Below are positions 1-8,129 of a DNA stretch of 64,000 nucleotides, one piece after another. The notes beneath the pieces were generated by a model. That model was not told the origin of the DNA, did not search any database, and worked only from the letters and a program-made list of their open reading frames with translations. A program made the translations under genes and the position numbers. The stretch comes from Streptomyces sp. SKN60 (lineage in GTDB: Bacteria > Actinomycetota > Actinomycetes > Streptomycetales > Streptomycetaceae), in contig NZ_JAHTMW010000009.1 of assembly GCF_026236535.1 (NCBI RefSeq), forward strand, positions 1 to 64,000, read 5' to 3'. Within the stretch, counting starts at the first letter, position 1. Each line of letters starts with the position of its first letter.

Positions 1-580
1 GGGTCCAGGCGCAGGTGCGGAACGCGCCCGCATGGGCGCCGTCCCGTGTGCCCACCCGTCCCGCCCTGCGGGACGAATGCCCACACGGGGTGGGGCGAAC
101 GCCAGCACCGCGGTCGCCGGGTGCCCCGACTCCGGCACCACCCTCACCGCCGCCCTCCTCGCCGGGAACCGGCTCGCCCTCGCCCACGTGGGCGACTCCC
201 GCGCGTACCTGCTCCGGGACGGCGCCCTGCGCCGGCTCACCCGGGACCACACCGTGGTCCAGGCCCTCGTCGACGCGGGCGAGCTCTCACCGGCGGAGGC
301 CGCCGCCCGCCCGGACCGGGCCCTGCTCCTGAAGGCCCTCGACGGCGCGGACGTACCGCCGGAACCGCAGCTGGCCCTCCACGAACTCCGCCCGGGCGAC
401 CGCCTGCTCCTCTGCACGGACGGCCTCTCGGCCGTGATCCCGGAGCAGGAGCTCGCCCCCGCCCTCACCCGGGCCGCGGACCCGGCGGCCACCGCCCGTG
501 ACCTCGTCGCCCGCGCCCACGCCCTGGGCGCCCCGGACAACGTGGCGTGCGTCGTCGCCGACGCCGTGGACCGCGCCTAG
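1..580 (+). CDS. PP2C-family protein phosphatase, C-terminal part (5' end outside window, possibly frameshifted)
   Basis: This is the C-terminal half of a PP2C-type serine/threonine phosphatase. The strand after the metal-binding core reads AHVGDSRAYLLRDG, followed by LTRDHT and LCTDGLS, and the end (GAPDNVACVV) carries the usual metal-binding DN. The start lies upstream of the window. A palindromic repeat (43-89) lies just before the recognisable ANASTAV segment. Reading from base 3, the first bases give VQAQVR, which would join well to ANASTAV, but about 77 extra bases put the two halves in different frames. The gene may therefore be broken, or translated only from the ATG at 32. The stop overlaps the convergent reductase gene by 4 bases. 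The family call is firm; intactness is uncertain. Confidence 0.75.
   Translation, partial: GPGAGAERARMGAVPCAHPSRPAGRMPTRGGANASTAVAGCPDSGTTLTAALLAGNRLALAHVGDSRAYLLRDGALRRLTRDHTVVQALVDAGELSPAEAAARPDRALLLKALDGADVPPEPQLALHELRPGDRLLLCTDGLSAVIPEQELAPALTRAADPAATARDLVARAHALGAPDNVACVVADAVDRA
43..89. repeat. Imperfect palindromic repeat inside the PP2C reading frame
   Basis: CCCGTGTG at 43-50 pairs with CACACGGG at 82-89, and CGTCCCGC at 57-64 pairs with GCGGGACG at 68-75, leaving a 3-base loop. From memory, hairpins of this type recur in Streptomyces genomes. A near duplication (CGGAAC before, GCGAAC after) flanks it, which fits an insertion. Confidence 0.6.
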
Positions 581-1209
581 TCCAGGCGCAGATCCGCCAG
601 CCCCGCCAACTGCTGCTCGAACGGCACGACCTCGTCCTCCGCCGCCGCCCGTTCCGGTCGGCCCGCGATCAGTTCGGCGAACTCGGCGCCCGCCCGGTTG
701 ATGCGGTTCGGGAGGCCCTCGGTGTATTCGTCGCCGCCCGTGCCCCAGTCCTCCGAGGCCGCGTAGACGGCGGTCGGGGCGACGAAGGCGCGCAGGTACG
801 CGAAGAGCGGGCGCAGGGCGTGGTCGAGGACGAGCGAGTGGCGGGCGGTGCCGCCGGTCGCGCCGAGCAGGACCGGGGTGCTGGTCAGGGCGGTCGGGTC
901 GAGCAGGTCGAAGAAGGACTTGAACAGTCCGCTGTACGAGGCGGTGAAGACCGGGGTGACGGCGATGACCCCGTCCGCGCCGGTGACCTTGTCGAGCGTC
1001 TCCTGGAGCTTCTCGGAGGGGAAGCCCGTCACGAAGTTCTTCGCGATGTCGACCGCCAGGTCGCGCAGTTCGACCACCTCGACGTCGACGGCGTACTCCT
1101 GCTCGGCGAGCCGGTAGCGGGCGGCCTGGAGGAGCCGGTCGGCGAGCAGCCGTGTCGAGGACGGGCTGCTGAGGCCGGCGGAGACGGCGACCAGCTTCAA
1201 CGTGCGCAT
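577..1209 (-). CDS. CE1759-type NAD(P)H-dependent FMN reductase
   Basis: A 210-residue flavodoxin-fold reductase. The N-terminal phosphate loop (SAGLSSPSSTRLLADRL, about residues 10-26) and the TPVFTASYSGLFKSFFDLLD segment (about 85-104) are typical of NADPH-dependent FMN reductases. Its role would be to supply reduced FMN. The gene starts 5 bases after the luciferase-like monooxygenase gene, with AGGAGG inside the end of that gene, so the two form an operon and probably a two-component flavin monooxygenase (CE1758/CE1759-like). The substrate is not known. The convergent PP2C gene overlaps its stop by 4 bases. Confidence 0.85.
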   Translation of the reverse strand: MRTLKLVAVSAGLSSPSSTRLLADRLLQAARYRLAEQEYAVDVEVVELRDLAVDIAKNFVTGFPSEKLQETLDKVTGADGVIAVTPVFTASYSGLFKSFFDLLDPTALTSTPVLLGATGGTARHSLVLDHALRPLFAYLRAFVAPTAVYAASEDWGTGGDEYTEGLPNRINRAGAEFAELIAGRPERAAAEDEVVPFEQQLAGLADLRLD

Positions 1210-1214
1210 GGCGG

Positions 1215-2291
1215 TCAGACCTCCTTGGTGGCGACGGCGGGGTGGAGCGGGGCGGTGGCGGGGACGTCGGCCGGGCGCAGGTTCTCGAACTCCTTGCGCA
1301 GCACCGGCACGACCTCCTCGCCGAGGATGTCGAGCTGCTCCAGGACGGTCTTCAGGGGCAGTCCGGCGTGGTCGATCAGGAACAGCTGGCGCTGGTAGTC
1401 GCCGACGTAGTCGCGGAAGGACAGGGTGCGTTCGATGACCTCCTGCGGCGAGCCGACGGTCAGCGGGGTCTCGCGGCTGAACTCCTCCAGGGACGGCCCG
1501 TGGCCGTAGACCGGCGCGTTGTCGAAGTACGGGCGGAACTCCCGTACCGCGTCCTGCGAGTTCTTCCGCATGAAGACCTGGCCGCCGAGGCCGACGATCG
1601 CCTGCTCGGGCGTGCCGTGCCCGTAGTGGGCGTAGCGCTGGCGGTAGAGCCGGATCATCTTCTCGGTGTGCTGCTTGGGCCAGAAGATGTGGTTGGCGAA
1701 GAAGCCGTCACCGTAGTAGGCCGCCTGCTCGGCGATCTCGGGCGAGCGGATGGAGCCGTGCCAGACGAACGGCGGGATGCCGTCGAGCGGGCGCGGGGTG
1801 GCCGTGAAGCCCTGCAGCGCGCTGCGGAACTTGCCCTCCCAGTCGACCACGTCCTCCCTCCACAGCTTGTGGAGCAGCGCGTAGTTCTCGATGGCGAGCG
1901 GGATGCCCTGGCGGATGTCCTGCCCGAACCACGGGTAGACCGGGCCGGTGTTGCCGCGGCCCATCATCAGGTCGACGCGGCCGTCGGCGAGGTGCTGCAG
2001 GGTCGCGTAGTCCTCGGCGATCTTCACCGGGTCGTTGGTGGTGATCAGGGTCGTGGAGGTGGAGAGGATCAGGTTCTCCGTGCGGGCCGCGATGTGCCCG
2101 AGGAGCGTGGTCGGGGAGGACGGCACGAACGGCGGGTTGTGGTGCTCGCCGGTCGCGAAGACGTCGAGTCCGACCTCCTCGGCCTTGAGCGCGATGGCGA
2201 CGGTGTTCTTGATCCGCTCGTGCTCGGTGGGGGCGCGGCCGGTGGTGGGGTCGGTCGTCACGTCACCGACGGTGAAGATCCCGAACTGCAT
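1215..2291 (-). CDS. LLM-class (CE1758-type) FMN-dependent luciferase-like monooxygenase
   Basis: A 358-residue flavin-dependent monooxygenase with a TIM-barrel fold of the bacterial luciferase family. It begins MQFGIFTVGDVTTDPTTGR and carries ATGEHHNPPF, LADGRVDLMMGRGNTGPVYPWFG and a C-terminal RDYVGDYQRQLFLIDHAGLP segment. The ATG at 2291 is preferred because GAGGTG lies 7 bases upstream; the frame is open further 5' but that part has no family resemblance. It is the first gene of an operon with the FMN reductase. An inverted repeat at 2331-2357 lies 40 bases upstream. The substrate cannot be read from sequence. Confidence 0.88.
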   Translation of the reverse strand: MQFGIFTVGDVTTDPTTGRAPTEHERIKNTVAIALKAEEVGLDVFATGEHHNPPFVPSSPTTLLGHIAARTENLILSTSTTLITTNDPVKIAEDYATLQHLADGRVDLMMGRGNTGPVYPWFGQDIRQGIPLAIENYALLHKLWREDVVDWEGKFRSALQGFTATPRPLDGIPPFVWHGSIRSPEIAEQAAYYGDGFFANHIFWPKQHTEKMIRLYRQRYAHYGHGTPEQAIVGLGGQVFMRKNSQDAVREFRPYFDNAPVYGHGPSLEEFSRETPLTVGSPQEVIERTLSFRDYVGDYQRQLFLIDHAGLPLKTVLEQLDILGEEVVPVLRKEFENLRPADVPATAPLHPAVATKEV

Positions 2292-2330
2292 CGTGCTCAC
2301 CTCTCGCGGGGTCCACTGCTGAACGCATTG

Positions 2331-2357
2331 GTTGAATCTTAAACTGTCTCGCTCAAC
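2331..2357. promoter_or_regulatory. Possible operator of the monooxygenase operon
   Basis: GTTGA at 2331-2335 and TCAAC at 2353-2357 form an inverted repeat in an unusually AT-rich stretch just upstream of the operon. A regulator site is plausible, but no regulator gene is adjacent. Confidence 0.3.
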
Positions 2358-2408
2358 GGCGCCACCCGCCGCCCTATTCCCCCGCAATTCACCCGTACTC
2401 TGGTGGGC

Positions 2409-2543
2409 ATGGCGGACTTCGATCTGGAACGGTGGAAAGAGCGGGGCGTGATGCTCCGCGTCTTCGTCTACGTCTTCGTGACCCACGCCCTCGCCGGCTT
2501 CATCTGGCTGCTCTTCTACGTGGGCGAGCACGCCCCGAAGTGA
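2409..2543 (+). CDS. DUF6126 small membrane protein
   Basis: A 44-residue protein starting MADFDLERWKERGVMLR, followed by one hydrophobic segment (VFVYVFVTHALAGFIWLLFY) and ending VGEHAPK. The charged amphipathic start, the single membrane helix and the FIWLLFYVGEHA end match the small DUF6126 family known from Streptomyces; no function is known. It sits divergently from the monooxygenase operon and 60 bases before cobL. The ribosome binding site is weak (GGTGG). Confidence 0.75.
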   Translation: MADFDLERWKERGVMLRVFVYVFVTHALAGFIWLLFYVGEHAPK

Positions 2544-2603
2544 TCCGCGAGTGACCCACACCGCGTAGCGGCCGACCGGCAGGCCTCACGTAGAGTCGCC
2601 GAC

Positions 2604-3860
2604 GTGAACGCTGCGACATCGGTGCCCGCCATATCGGTCGTCGGAATCGGCGCCGACGGCTGGGACGGGCTCCCCGAGGCCTCCCGCCGCATCCTCCGCG
2701 CCGCCGACGTCCTGATCGGCGGCCCCCGCCAGCTCGACCTGCTGCCGGCCGCCGACAGCGATGGCTGCCCTGGCGAACGCATCCCCTGGCCGAGCCCGCT
2801 GCGCCCCGCGATCCCCGGCCTGCTCGCCGCCCACGAGGGCCGCGCCGTCGCCGTCCTGGCCAGCGGGGACCCCATGTTCTACGGGATCGGGCGCACCCTC
2901 GCGGAGACCGTCGGCCCCGACCGGCTCCGCGTCCTGCCGCACCCGTCCTCCGTCTCGTACGCCTGCGCCCGCCTCGGATGGGCCCTGGAGCACACCGAGA
3001 CGGTCTCGCTCGTCGCCCGCCCGCTCGACGCGCTCACCGCCGCGCTCCACGACGGGCGGCGGCTCCTCGTCCTCGGCGAAGGGCCCGAGAGCCCGGCGCG
3101 GGTCGCCGCGCTGCTGCGCGAGCGCGGCTGGGGCGGCACCTGGATCCGGGTCCTGGAGCAGCTCGGCGGCCCGGCCGAGCGGGTCCTCGACGGCACCGCC
3201 GCCGACTGGCCGTACGAGCGGACCGACGCCCTCCACGTCCTCGCGCTCGACTGCGTGCGCGACCCGGCCGCCACGGCCCCGCGGCTCGCCCTCACCCCCG
3301 GCCTGCCCGACGAGGCGTACGAGCACGACGGCCAGCTCACCAAGCGGTACGTGCGCGCCGCGACCCTCGCCGCGCTCGCGCCCGCGCCCGGCGAACTCCT
3401 CTGGGACGTCGGCGGCGGCTCCGGCTCCATCGGCATCGAGTGGATGCGGGCGCACCGCGCCTGCCGGGCCGTCGCCGTGGAGAAGTCGGAGCAGCGGGCG
3501 GGGCGGATCTCCCGCAACGCGGCCGCCCTCGGCGTACCGGGCCTGAAGGTCGTCACCGGCCCCGCGCCCGCCGCCCTCGCCGACCTTCCGGTCCCCGACG
3601 CGATCTTCGTCGGCGGCGGACTCACCGCCCCCGGCCTGCTCGACGCCTGCTGGGACGCGCTCCCGGCCGGCGGCCGGCTCGTCGCCAACACCGTGACCCT
3701 GGAGTCCGAGGCGCTGCTCGCTCAGTGGTACGGCCGCCACGGCGGCGAACTGATCCGGCTCGCGGTCGCCGCCGCCGTGCCGGTCGGCGGCTTCACCGGC
3801 TGGCGCCAGGCCATGCCGGTCACCCAGTGGTCCGTAACGAAGGGTTGTACAGAGGAATGA
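2604..3860 (+). CDS. cobL: Precorrin-6Y C5,15-methyltransferase (decarboxylating), CbiE-CbiT fusion
   Basis: A 418-residue two-domain enzyme of aerobic cobalamin synthesis. It methylates C5 and C15 of precorrin-6Y and removes the acetate carboxyl at C12. The CbiE-like tetrapyrrole methylase domain (about 1-210) has VVGIGADGWDGL, GGPRQLDLLP and SGDPMFYGIG. The CbiT-like domain (about 225-410) has the SAM-binding loop LWDVGGGSGSIGIEW and AVEKSEQRAGRISRNA. The GTG at 2604 directly precedes the first strand. Its stop overlaps the cobM start (ATGA, 3857-3860), so the two are translationally coupled. Confidence 0.95.
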   Translation: MNAATSVPAISVVGIGADGWDGLPEASRRILRAADVLIGGPRQLDLLPAADSDGCPGERIPWPSPLRPAIPGLLAAHEGRAVAVLASGDPMFYGIGRTLAETVGPDRLRVLPHPSSVSYACARLGWALEHTETVSLVARPLDALTAALHDGRRLLVLGEGPESPARVAALLRERGWGGTWIRVLEQLGGPAERVLDGTAADWPYERTDALHVLALDCVRDPAATAPRLALTPGLPDEAYEHDGQLTKRYVRAATLAALAPAPGELLWDVGGGSGSIGIEWMRAHRACRAVAVEKSEQRAGRISRNAAALGVPGLKVVTGPAPAALADLPVPDAIFVGGGLTAPGLLDACWDALPAGGRLVANTVTLESEALLAQWYGRHGGELIRLAVAAAVPVGGFTGWRQAMPVTQWSVTKGCTEE

Positions 3861-4606
3861 CCGTCTACTTCATCGGCGCGGGCCCCGGCGCGGCCGACCT
3901 GATCACCCTGCGCGGCGCGCGGACCCTCGCGAAGTGCGGCGTCTGCCTCTACGCGGGCTCGCTCGTGCCGCGCGAGCTGCTCGCCGAGTGCCCGCCGGAC
4001 GCGAAGCTCGTCGACACCGCGAACCTGGACCTCGACCGGATCGTCGCCGAGATCGCCGCCGCGCACGAGGCCGGCCAGGACGTGGCGCGGCTGCACTCCG
4101 GCGACCCGTCCGTGTTCAGCGCGATGGCCGAGCAGATGCGGCGCCTGGACGCGGCCGGCATCCCGTACGAGGTCGTGCCCGGCGTCCCCGCCTTCGCCGC
4201 CGCCGCGGCCGCGCTCAAGCGCGAACTGACCGTCCCGACCGTCGGCCAGACCGTCATCCTCACCCGCATCGCCCAGCAGGCCACCCCCATGCCGGACGGC
4301 GAGGACCTGGCGACCCTGGGCCGCAGCGGCGCGCTGCTCGTGCTGCACCTCGGCGCGCGGTACGTCGACCGGATCGTCGCCGAGCTCGTCCCGCACTACG
4401 GGACCGACTGCCCGGCCGCCGTCGTCGCCATGGCGTCCCGGCCGGACGAGGTGGTGCTGCGCGGCACCCTTGAGGACATCGCCGCCCAGGTGAAGGCGGC
4501 GGGCATCACCAAGACCGCCGTGATCGTCGTGGGCCGCACGCTGGCCGCCGCCGAGTTCCGCGACAGCCACCTCTACGACCCGGCCCGGGACCGCCACACC
4601 TGCTGA
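3857..4606 (+). CDS. cobM: Precorrin-4 C11-methyltransferase
   Basis: A 249-residue tetrapyrrole methylase. It transfers a methyl group from SAM to C11 of precorrin-4 in the corrin ring pathway. Visible hallmarks are VYFIGAGPGAADLITLRGAR at the start, LHSGDPSVFSAMAEQM, the PGVPAFAAAAAAL loop and ELTVPTVGQTVILTR, which distinguishes CobM/CbiF from other methylases of the fold. It overlaps cobL by 4 bases and is probably the last gene of that transcript, since the next gene (bL37) is on the other strand. Confidence 0.95.
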   Translation: MTVYFIGAGPGAADLITLRGARTLAKCGVCLYAGSLVPRELLAECPPDAKLVDTANLDLDRIVAEIAAAHEAGQDVARLHSGDPSVFSAMAEQMRRLDAAGIPYEVVPGVPAFAAAAAALKRELTVPTVGQTVILTRIAQQATPMPDGEDLATLGRSGALLVLHLGARYVDRIVAELVPHYGTDCPAAVVAMASRPDEVVLRGTLEDIAAQVKAAGITKTAVIVVGRTLAAAEFRDSHLYDPARDRHTC

Positions 4607-4636
4607 GGCGCGAGCGGCCCCCGCGGCCGGACGGAC

Positions 4637-4711
4637 TCAGGCGTTCGGCCGCTTGCCGTGGTTCGCCTTCTTCTTCTTGCGGGCCCGCTTCTTGTTGCCG
4701 CGCTTCGCCAT
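4637..4711 (-). CDS. bL37-like tiny ribosomal protein
   Basis: A 24-residue, very basic protein starting MAKRGNKKRARKKKK and ending ANHGKRPNA. Length, the MAKRG start and the ANHGKRPN end match the actinobacterial large-subunit protein first seen in mycobacterial 50S structures and named bL37. A strong ribosome binding site (GAGGGAG, 4 bases upstream of the ATG) supports real translation. It stands alone, convergent with cobM. The assignment rests on remembered family sequence, so the name should be confirmed by a search. Confidence 0.8.
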   Translation of the reverse strand: MAKRGNKKRARKKKKANHGKRPNA

Positions 4712-4779
4712 GGGACTCCCTCTCGGTACGTCGGTAGGGCACTGCCGTGGCCAGCCTAGGGTCGGGAGCGGGGGCCCGC

Positions 4780-5601
4780 ATGCGGAATCGCCCGACTGTC
4801 AGTGCCGTGCGTTCTCATGTCCCCGTGACCGTCTACGACGTGGCCCGGGCGCTGCCGGGCATCGGGGAACTGCGCGACCACTGCCGGGGGCTCGCGATGC
4901 TGGAGGCCGTGCTGAGCCCGGAGTGGGCGGACCGGTACTACTCGTTCGCCGAGGACACCGCCCTGATGCGGGACGGGCAGGGTGACGAGTTCCGGATGGT
5001 CTTCTCGGCGGCGGGGGCGTACGCGGAGGGCTTCGCCCACGAGGCGCCGATGAGCCCCTGGGCGCGGACGGACGACCCGGAGGTCTGGCCCGGCGTCCTG
5101 GACTCCGTACCGGAGGCCTTCCGGCCGTACGTCTCCTCGCCCGAGGCCGGCGAGCCGGTGCCGGCCGTCACCGCCTGCCTCTGGCGCGAGCCCGCCGACC
5201 CCGCCTGGCGTACCGGCACCATCGACTTCCCGGCCCGGGGCGACGACGAGCCGGACGGCGCCGATCACCTCTTCGAGCTGCTCGTGGACCGCTCGGCGGA
5301 GGCGTACGCGGAGTGGGCCGCCGACTACTACGAGACGGAGGTCGACGTCGCGGCCGTCCGCCACGTCCTGGCGCTGGAGCCCCTGACGCAGGAGGTCGTC
5401 ACGGCGCTCAACCCGGAGCTGGAGCTCGCGGACCTCGCCGAGGACATCGCGGAGATCGGCTACCCGTCGCTCAGGGACGTCGTCGACTGGCTGGAGGCGA
5501 AGTACGGGCCTCTCAGCGAGGCCGAACTGGCCGCAGGCCGCGCCGAACTCGCGGAGCTCGACGCCGAGCACGAGCGCCGCAGGGCGCTCAGGTCCGAGTA
5601 G
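4780..5601 (+). CDS. Conserved hypothetical protein (acidic, soluble)
   Basis: About 273 residues, acidic, no signal peptide or membrane segment. Segments such as ADRYYSFAEDTALMRDGQG, AFRPYVSSPEAGEP and PVPAVTACLWREPADPAW look like conserved blocks, and the C-terminus is a charged helix (LAELDAEHERRRALRSE). I do not recognise a function. The start is uncertain: the ATG at 4780 has a purine-rich stretch upstream, while GTG at 4825 (reading MTVYDVARALPGI) is also possible and matches where the protein begins to look conserved. Its 3' end overlaps the convergent acetyltransferase gene by 14 bases. Confidence 0.7.
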   Translation: MRNRPTVSAVRSHVPVTVYDVARALPGIGELRDHCRGLAMLEAVLSPEWADRYYSFAEDTALMRDGQGDEFRMVFSAAGAYAEGFAHEAPMSPWARTDDPEVWPGVLDSVPEAFRPYVSSPEAGEPVPAVTACLWREPADPAWRTGTIDFPARGDDEPDGADHLFELLVDRSAEAYAEWAADYYETEVDVAAVRHVLALEPLTQEVVTALNPELELADLAEDIAEIGYPSLRDVVDWLEAKYGPLSEAELAAGRAELAELDAEHERRRALRSE

Positions 5602-6145
5602 CCGCCCACTCCGGTGCAAGGGCCGCCATCACCGTCGCGTCCACCCGCTCCCCCTCCCACAGCAGCGCCCCGCGCAGCACGCCCTCCGCGCGGAAGCCGG
5701 CCTTCTCGTAGGCCCGGCGCGCCCGCGGGTTGAAGGCATACACCTCGAGCGACACCCGGTAGAGGCCCACGGCCTCGAAGCCGTAGCCGACGATCAGCCG
5801 GGTCGCCTCGGTGCCGAGGCCGCGGCCGAGGGCGTCCGGGGCGAGGCAGATCCGGAAGTTGCAGCTCTCGTTGGCCTGGTCCCAGTCGTTCAGCACCACC
5901 TCACCGACCACCCGCCCCGTCGCCCGCTCCACCACCGCCAGGTCGAGCCGGTTGCTCTGCGCACCCCGCGACCCGTACCAGGCGCGCAGCGCGGACTCCT
6001 CGAAGTCGGCGTGGGAGCCGGTGAGCCGACCGATCTCGGGGTCCCGAAGCATCGGGAGGAGCGCGGGGACGTCGTCCTCGGTGACGGGGCGGAGCACGAC
6101 GAGTTCGCCGGTGAGCGTGGGCTTGTGCGAGAAGTCGGTCGTCAT
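5588..6145 (-). CDS. GNAT-family (RimJ/RimL-like) N-acetyltransferase
   Basis: A 185-residue acetyltransferase of the RimJ/RimL type. It shows ELVVLRPVTEDDVPALLPML at the N-terminus, the acetyl-CoA loop around RICLAPDALGRGLGTEATRL, and the closing helix-strand VYAFNPRARRAYEKAGFRAEGVLR. These enzymes acetylate protein N-termini, amino acids, antibiotics or small amines; the acceptor cannot be told here. It lies between the cob genes without an obvious link to B12. The ATG at 6145 begins MTTDFSHKPTL. Confidence 0.88.
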   Translation of the reverse strand: MTTDFSHKPTLTGELVVLRPVTEDDVPALLPMLRDPEIGRLTGSHADFEESALRAWYGSRGAQSNRLDLAVVERATGRVVGEVVLNDWDQANESCNFRICLAPDALGRGLGTEATRLIVGYGFEAVGLYRVSLEVYAFNPRARRAYEKAGFRAEGVLRGALLWEGERVDATVMAALAPEWAATRT

Positions 6146-6187
6146 GCGGGCATTGTCCGGAGCCGCCCGGCCGCCTGTCCCGCGGTT

Positions 6188-7324
6188 TTACGCATCGGGC
6201 GCGGCGCCCGGTCCCCTCACCTCCGAGCGGCCCACCACCGTGCCCGCCCGGTCGATGCAGATGACGTCGACCGCGACCGGGGCGCCGCGGAGGACGGTGA
6301 GGGCCTCGTCGCGGGCGCGGGCGGCGACGAGGTCGCCCAGGGGCACCCCGGCGGCCTCGCAGAGGCGGAGGGCGGCGAGGCCGGTGTTGGCGGTGGCGAT
6401 CTCCGCGGCCAGGGGGTCGGACGCGCCGCCCGTGCGGGCGAGGGCGGCGAGGAAGGGCTTGTCGACCTGGGAGCGGGCCGAGTGGAGGTCGAGGTGGCCG
6501 GCGGCGAGCTTGGAGAGCTTGGCGAAGCCGCCGCAGATGGTCAGCCGGTCCACGGGGTGGCGCCGCACGTACTTGAGGACGGCGCCCGCGAAGTCGCCCA
6601 TGTCGAGCAGGGCGATCTCCGGCAGGTGGTACAGCTCGGTGACCGTGCGTTCGGAGGTGGAGCCGGTGCAGCCGGCGACGTGGGTGAGGCCGCCGGCGCG
6701 CGCCACGTCCACGCCGCGCCGGATCGAGTCGATCCAGGCGGAGCAGGAGTAGGGCACGACGATGCCGGTGGTGCCGAGGATGGACAGTCCGCCGAGGATG
6801 CCGATCCGGGGGTTCCAGGTGGAGCGGGCGATCTCGGCGCCGTCGTCGACGGAGAGCGTGATCTCGACGTCGCCGGTGCCGCCGTGCCGGGCCGCGACCT
6901 CGGCCACGTGCTCGCGCATCATCTGGCGCGGGACCGGGTTGATGGCCGGTTCGCCGACCTCCAGGGGCAGGCCGGGCAGGGTGACCGTGCCGACCCCGGG
7001 ACCCGCCCGGAAGACGACGCCGGAACCGGGCGGCAGGAGCCGTACCGTCGAGCGGATCAGCGCGCCGTGCGTGACGTCCGGGTCGTCGCCCGCGTCCTTC
7101 ACCACGCCGGCGGTGGCCGAGTCCGCGCCGTCCAGGGACTCCACCGCCAGCGCGAACCCCGGCGTCTGGCCCTTCGGCAGCGTGATCGTCACCGGGTCCG
7201 GGAACTCGCCGGTGAGCAGCGCCGTGTACGCGGCGGTCGTCGCCGCCGTCGCACAGGCACCGGTCGTCCAGCCGGGCCGCAGACCGGTGTGCTTGAGTTG
7301 GGCCGCACGCCCGCCGGCACTCAC
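6188..7324 (-). CDS. cbiD: Cobalt-precorrin-5B C1-methyltransferase-type protein
   Basis: A 378-residue CbiD-family protein. The signature LRPGWTTGACATAATTAAY lies near the N-terminus, with LPKGQTPGFAL, the PSINPVPR-like stretch PAINPVPRQMM and LSILGTTGIVVPYS further in. CbiD performs C1 methylation and ring contraction chemistry in the anaerobic pathway; the aerobic pathway uses the unrelated CobF, not seen here. The GTG at 7324 is chosen because GGGGGT lies 6 bases upstream; the frame is open well beyond it but without family resemblance. It diverges from cobK with only 21 bases between the start codons. Confidence 0.93.
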   Translation of the reverse strand: MSAGGRAAQLKHTGLRPGWTTGACATAATTAAYTALLTGEFPDPVTITLPKGQTPGFALAVESLDGADSATAGVVKDAGDDPDVTHGALIRSTVRLLPPGSGVVFRAGPGVGTVTLPGLPLEVGEPAINPVPRQMMREHVAEVAARHGGTGDVEITLSVDDGAEIARSTWNPRIGILGGLSILGTTGIVVPYSCSAWIDSIRRGVDVARAGGLTHVAGCTGSTSERTVTELYHLPEIALLDMGDFAGAVLKYVRRHPVDRLTICGGFAKLSKLAAGHLDLHSARSQVDKPFLAALARTGGASDPLAAEIATANTGLAALRLCEAAGVPLGDLVAARARDEALTVLRGAPVAVDVICIDRAGTVVGRSEVRGPGAAPDA

Positions 7325-7345
7325 GAACGGACCCCCAGGACTCGC

Positions 7346-8092
7346 ATGCGGCCTCCCCTGCACGTACTCATTCTCGGCGGGACGACCGAGGCCCGCGCCC
7401 TGGCCGGGCTGCTGCACGACGACGTGCGCGTGACCAGCTCCCTCGCCGGGCGGGTCGCCGCGCCCCGGCTGCCCGCCGGGGAGGTCCGGATCGGCGGCTT
7501 CGGCGGCGCGGACGGGCTCGCCGCGTGGCTGCGCGAGCACTCCGTGGACGCGGTCATCGACGCCACCCATCCCTTCGCCGAGCGGATCAGTTTCAACGCG
7601 GCCGGGGCGGCCGCCACCGCCCATGTTCCCCTGCTGGCCCTGCGCCGTCCCGGCTGGGTCCCGGTGGCGGGGGACGCCTGGCACGAGGTGGACTCCCTGG
7701 AGGCCGCGGCCGCCGCCCTCGACGGGCTCGACAGCCGGTCCGACCGCGTCTTCCTCACCACCGGGCGGATGGGGCTCGCCGCCTTCGCCGACCGCCCCGA
7801 GTGGTTCCTCGTCCGCTCCGTCGACGCCCCCGAGGCCCCGATGCCGGCCCGCACCGAAGTCCTCCTGGACCGGGGCCCGTTCGGCCTCGACGGCGAGCGC
7901 GAGATCCTCGCCCGCCACCGCATCGACGTCCTCGTCACGAAGGACAGCGGCGGCGCCGCCACCGCCCCCAAGCTCCAGGCCGCCCGCGAGGCCGGCCTCC
8001 CGGTCGTCGTGGTCCGCCGTCCGCCCGTACCGCAGGGGGTCCCCACGGCAGCCACCCCCGAGGAAGCGGCGGCCTGGGTCCGGAAGGCCTGA
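7346..8092 (+). CDS. cobK: Precorrin-6A reductase
   Basis: A 248-residue CobK/CbiJ reductase that uses NADPH to reduce precorrin-6A to 6B. Visible features are the N-terminal dinucleotide-binding strand HVLILGGTTEARALAGLL, DAVIDATHPFAERISFNAA in the middle, LTTGRMGLAAFADRP, and VLVTKDSGGAATAPKLQAAREAGLPVVVVRRP at the end. The ATG at 7346 has CAGGA 6 bases upstream. It is head-to-head with cbiD, so a shared bidirectional promoter region is squeezed into a few tens of bases or lies inside the genes. Confidence 0.95.
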   Translation: MRPPLHVLILGGTTEARALAGLLHDDVRVTSSLAGRVAAPRLPAGEVRIGGFGGADGLAAWLREHSVDAVIDATHPFAERISFNAAGAAATAHVPLLALRRPGWVPVAGDAWHEVDSLEAAAAALDGLDSRSDRVFLTTGRMGLAAFADRPEWFLVRSVDAPEAPMPARTEVLLDRGPFGLDGEREILARHRIDVLVTKDSGGAATAPKLQAAREAGLPVVVVRRPPVPQGVPTAATPEEAAAWVRKA

Positions 8093-8129
8093 GCGCGACA
8101 GACCAGGCCGGGCGGCCTTCAATGGAGAA

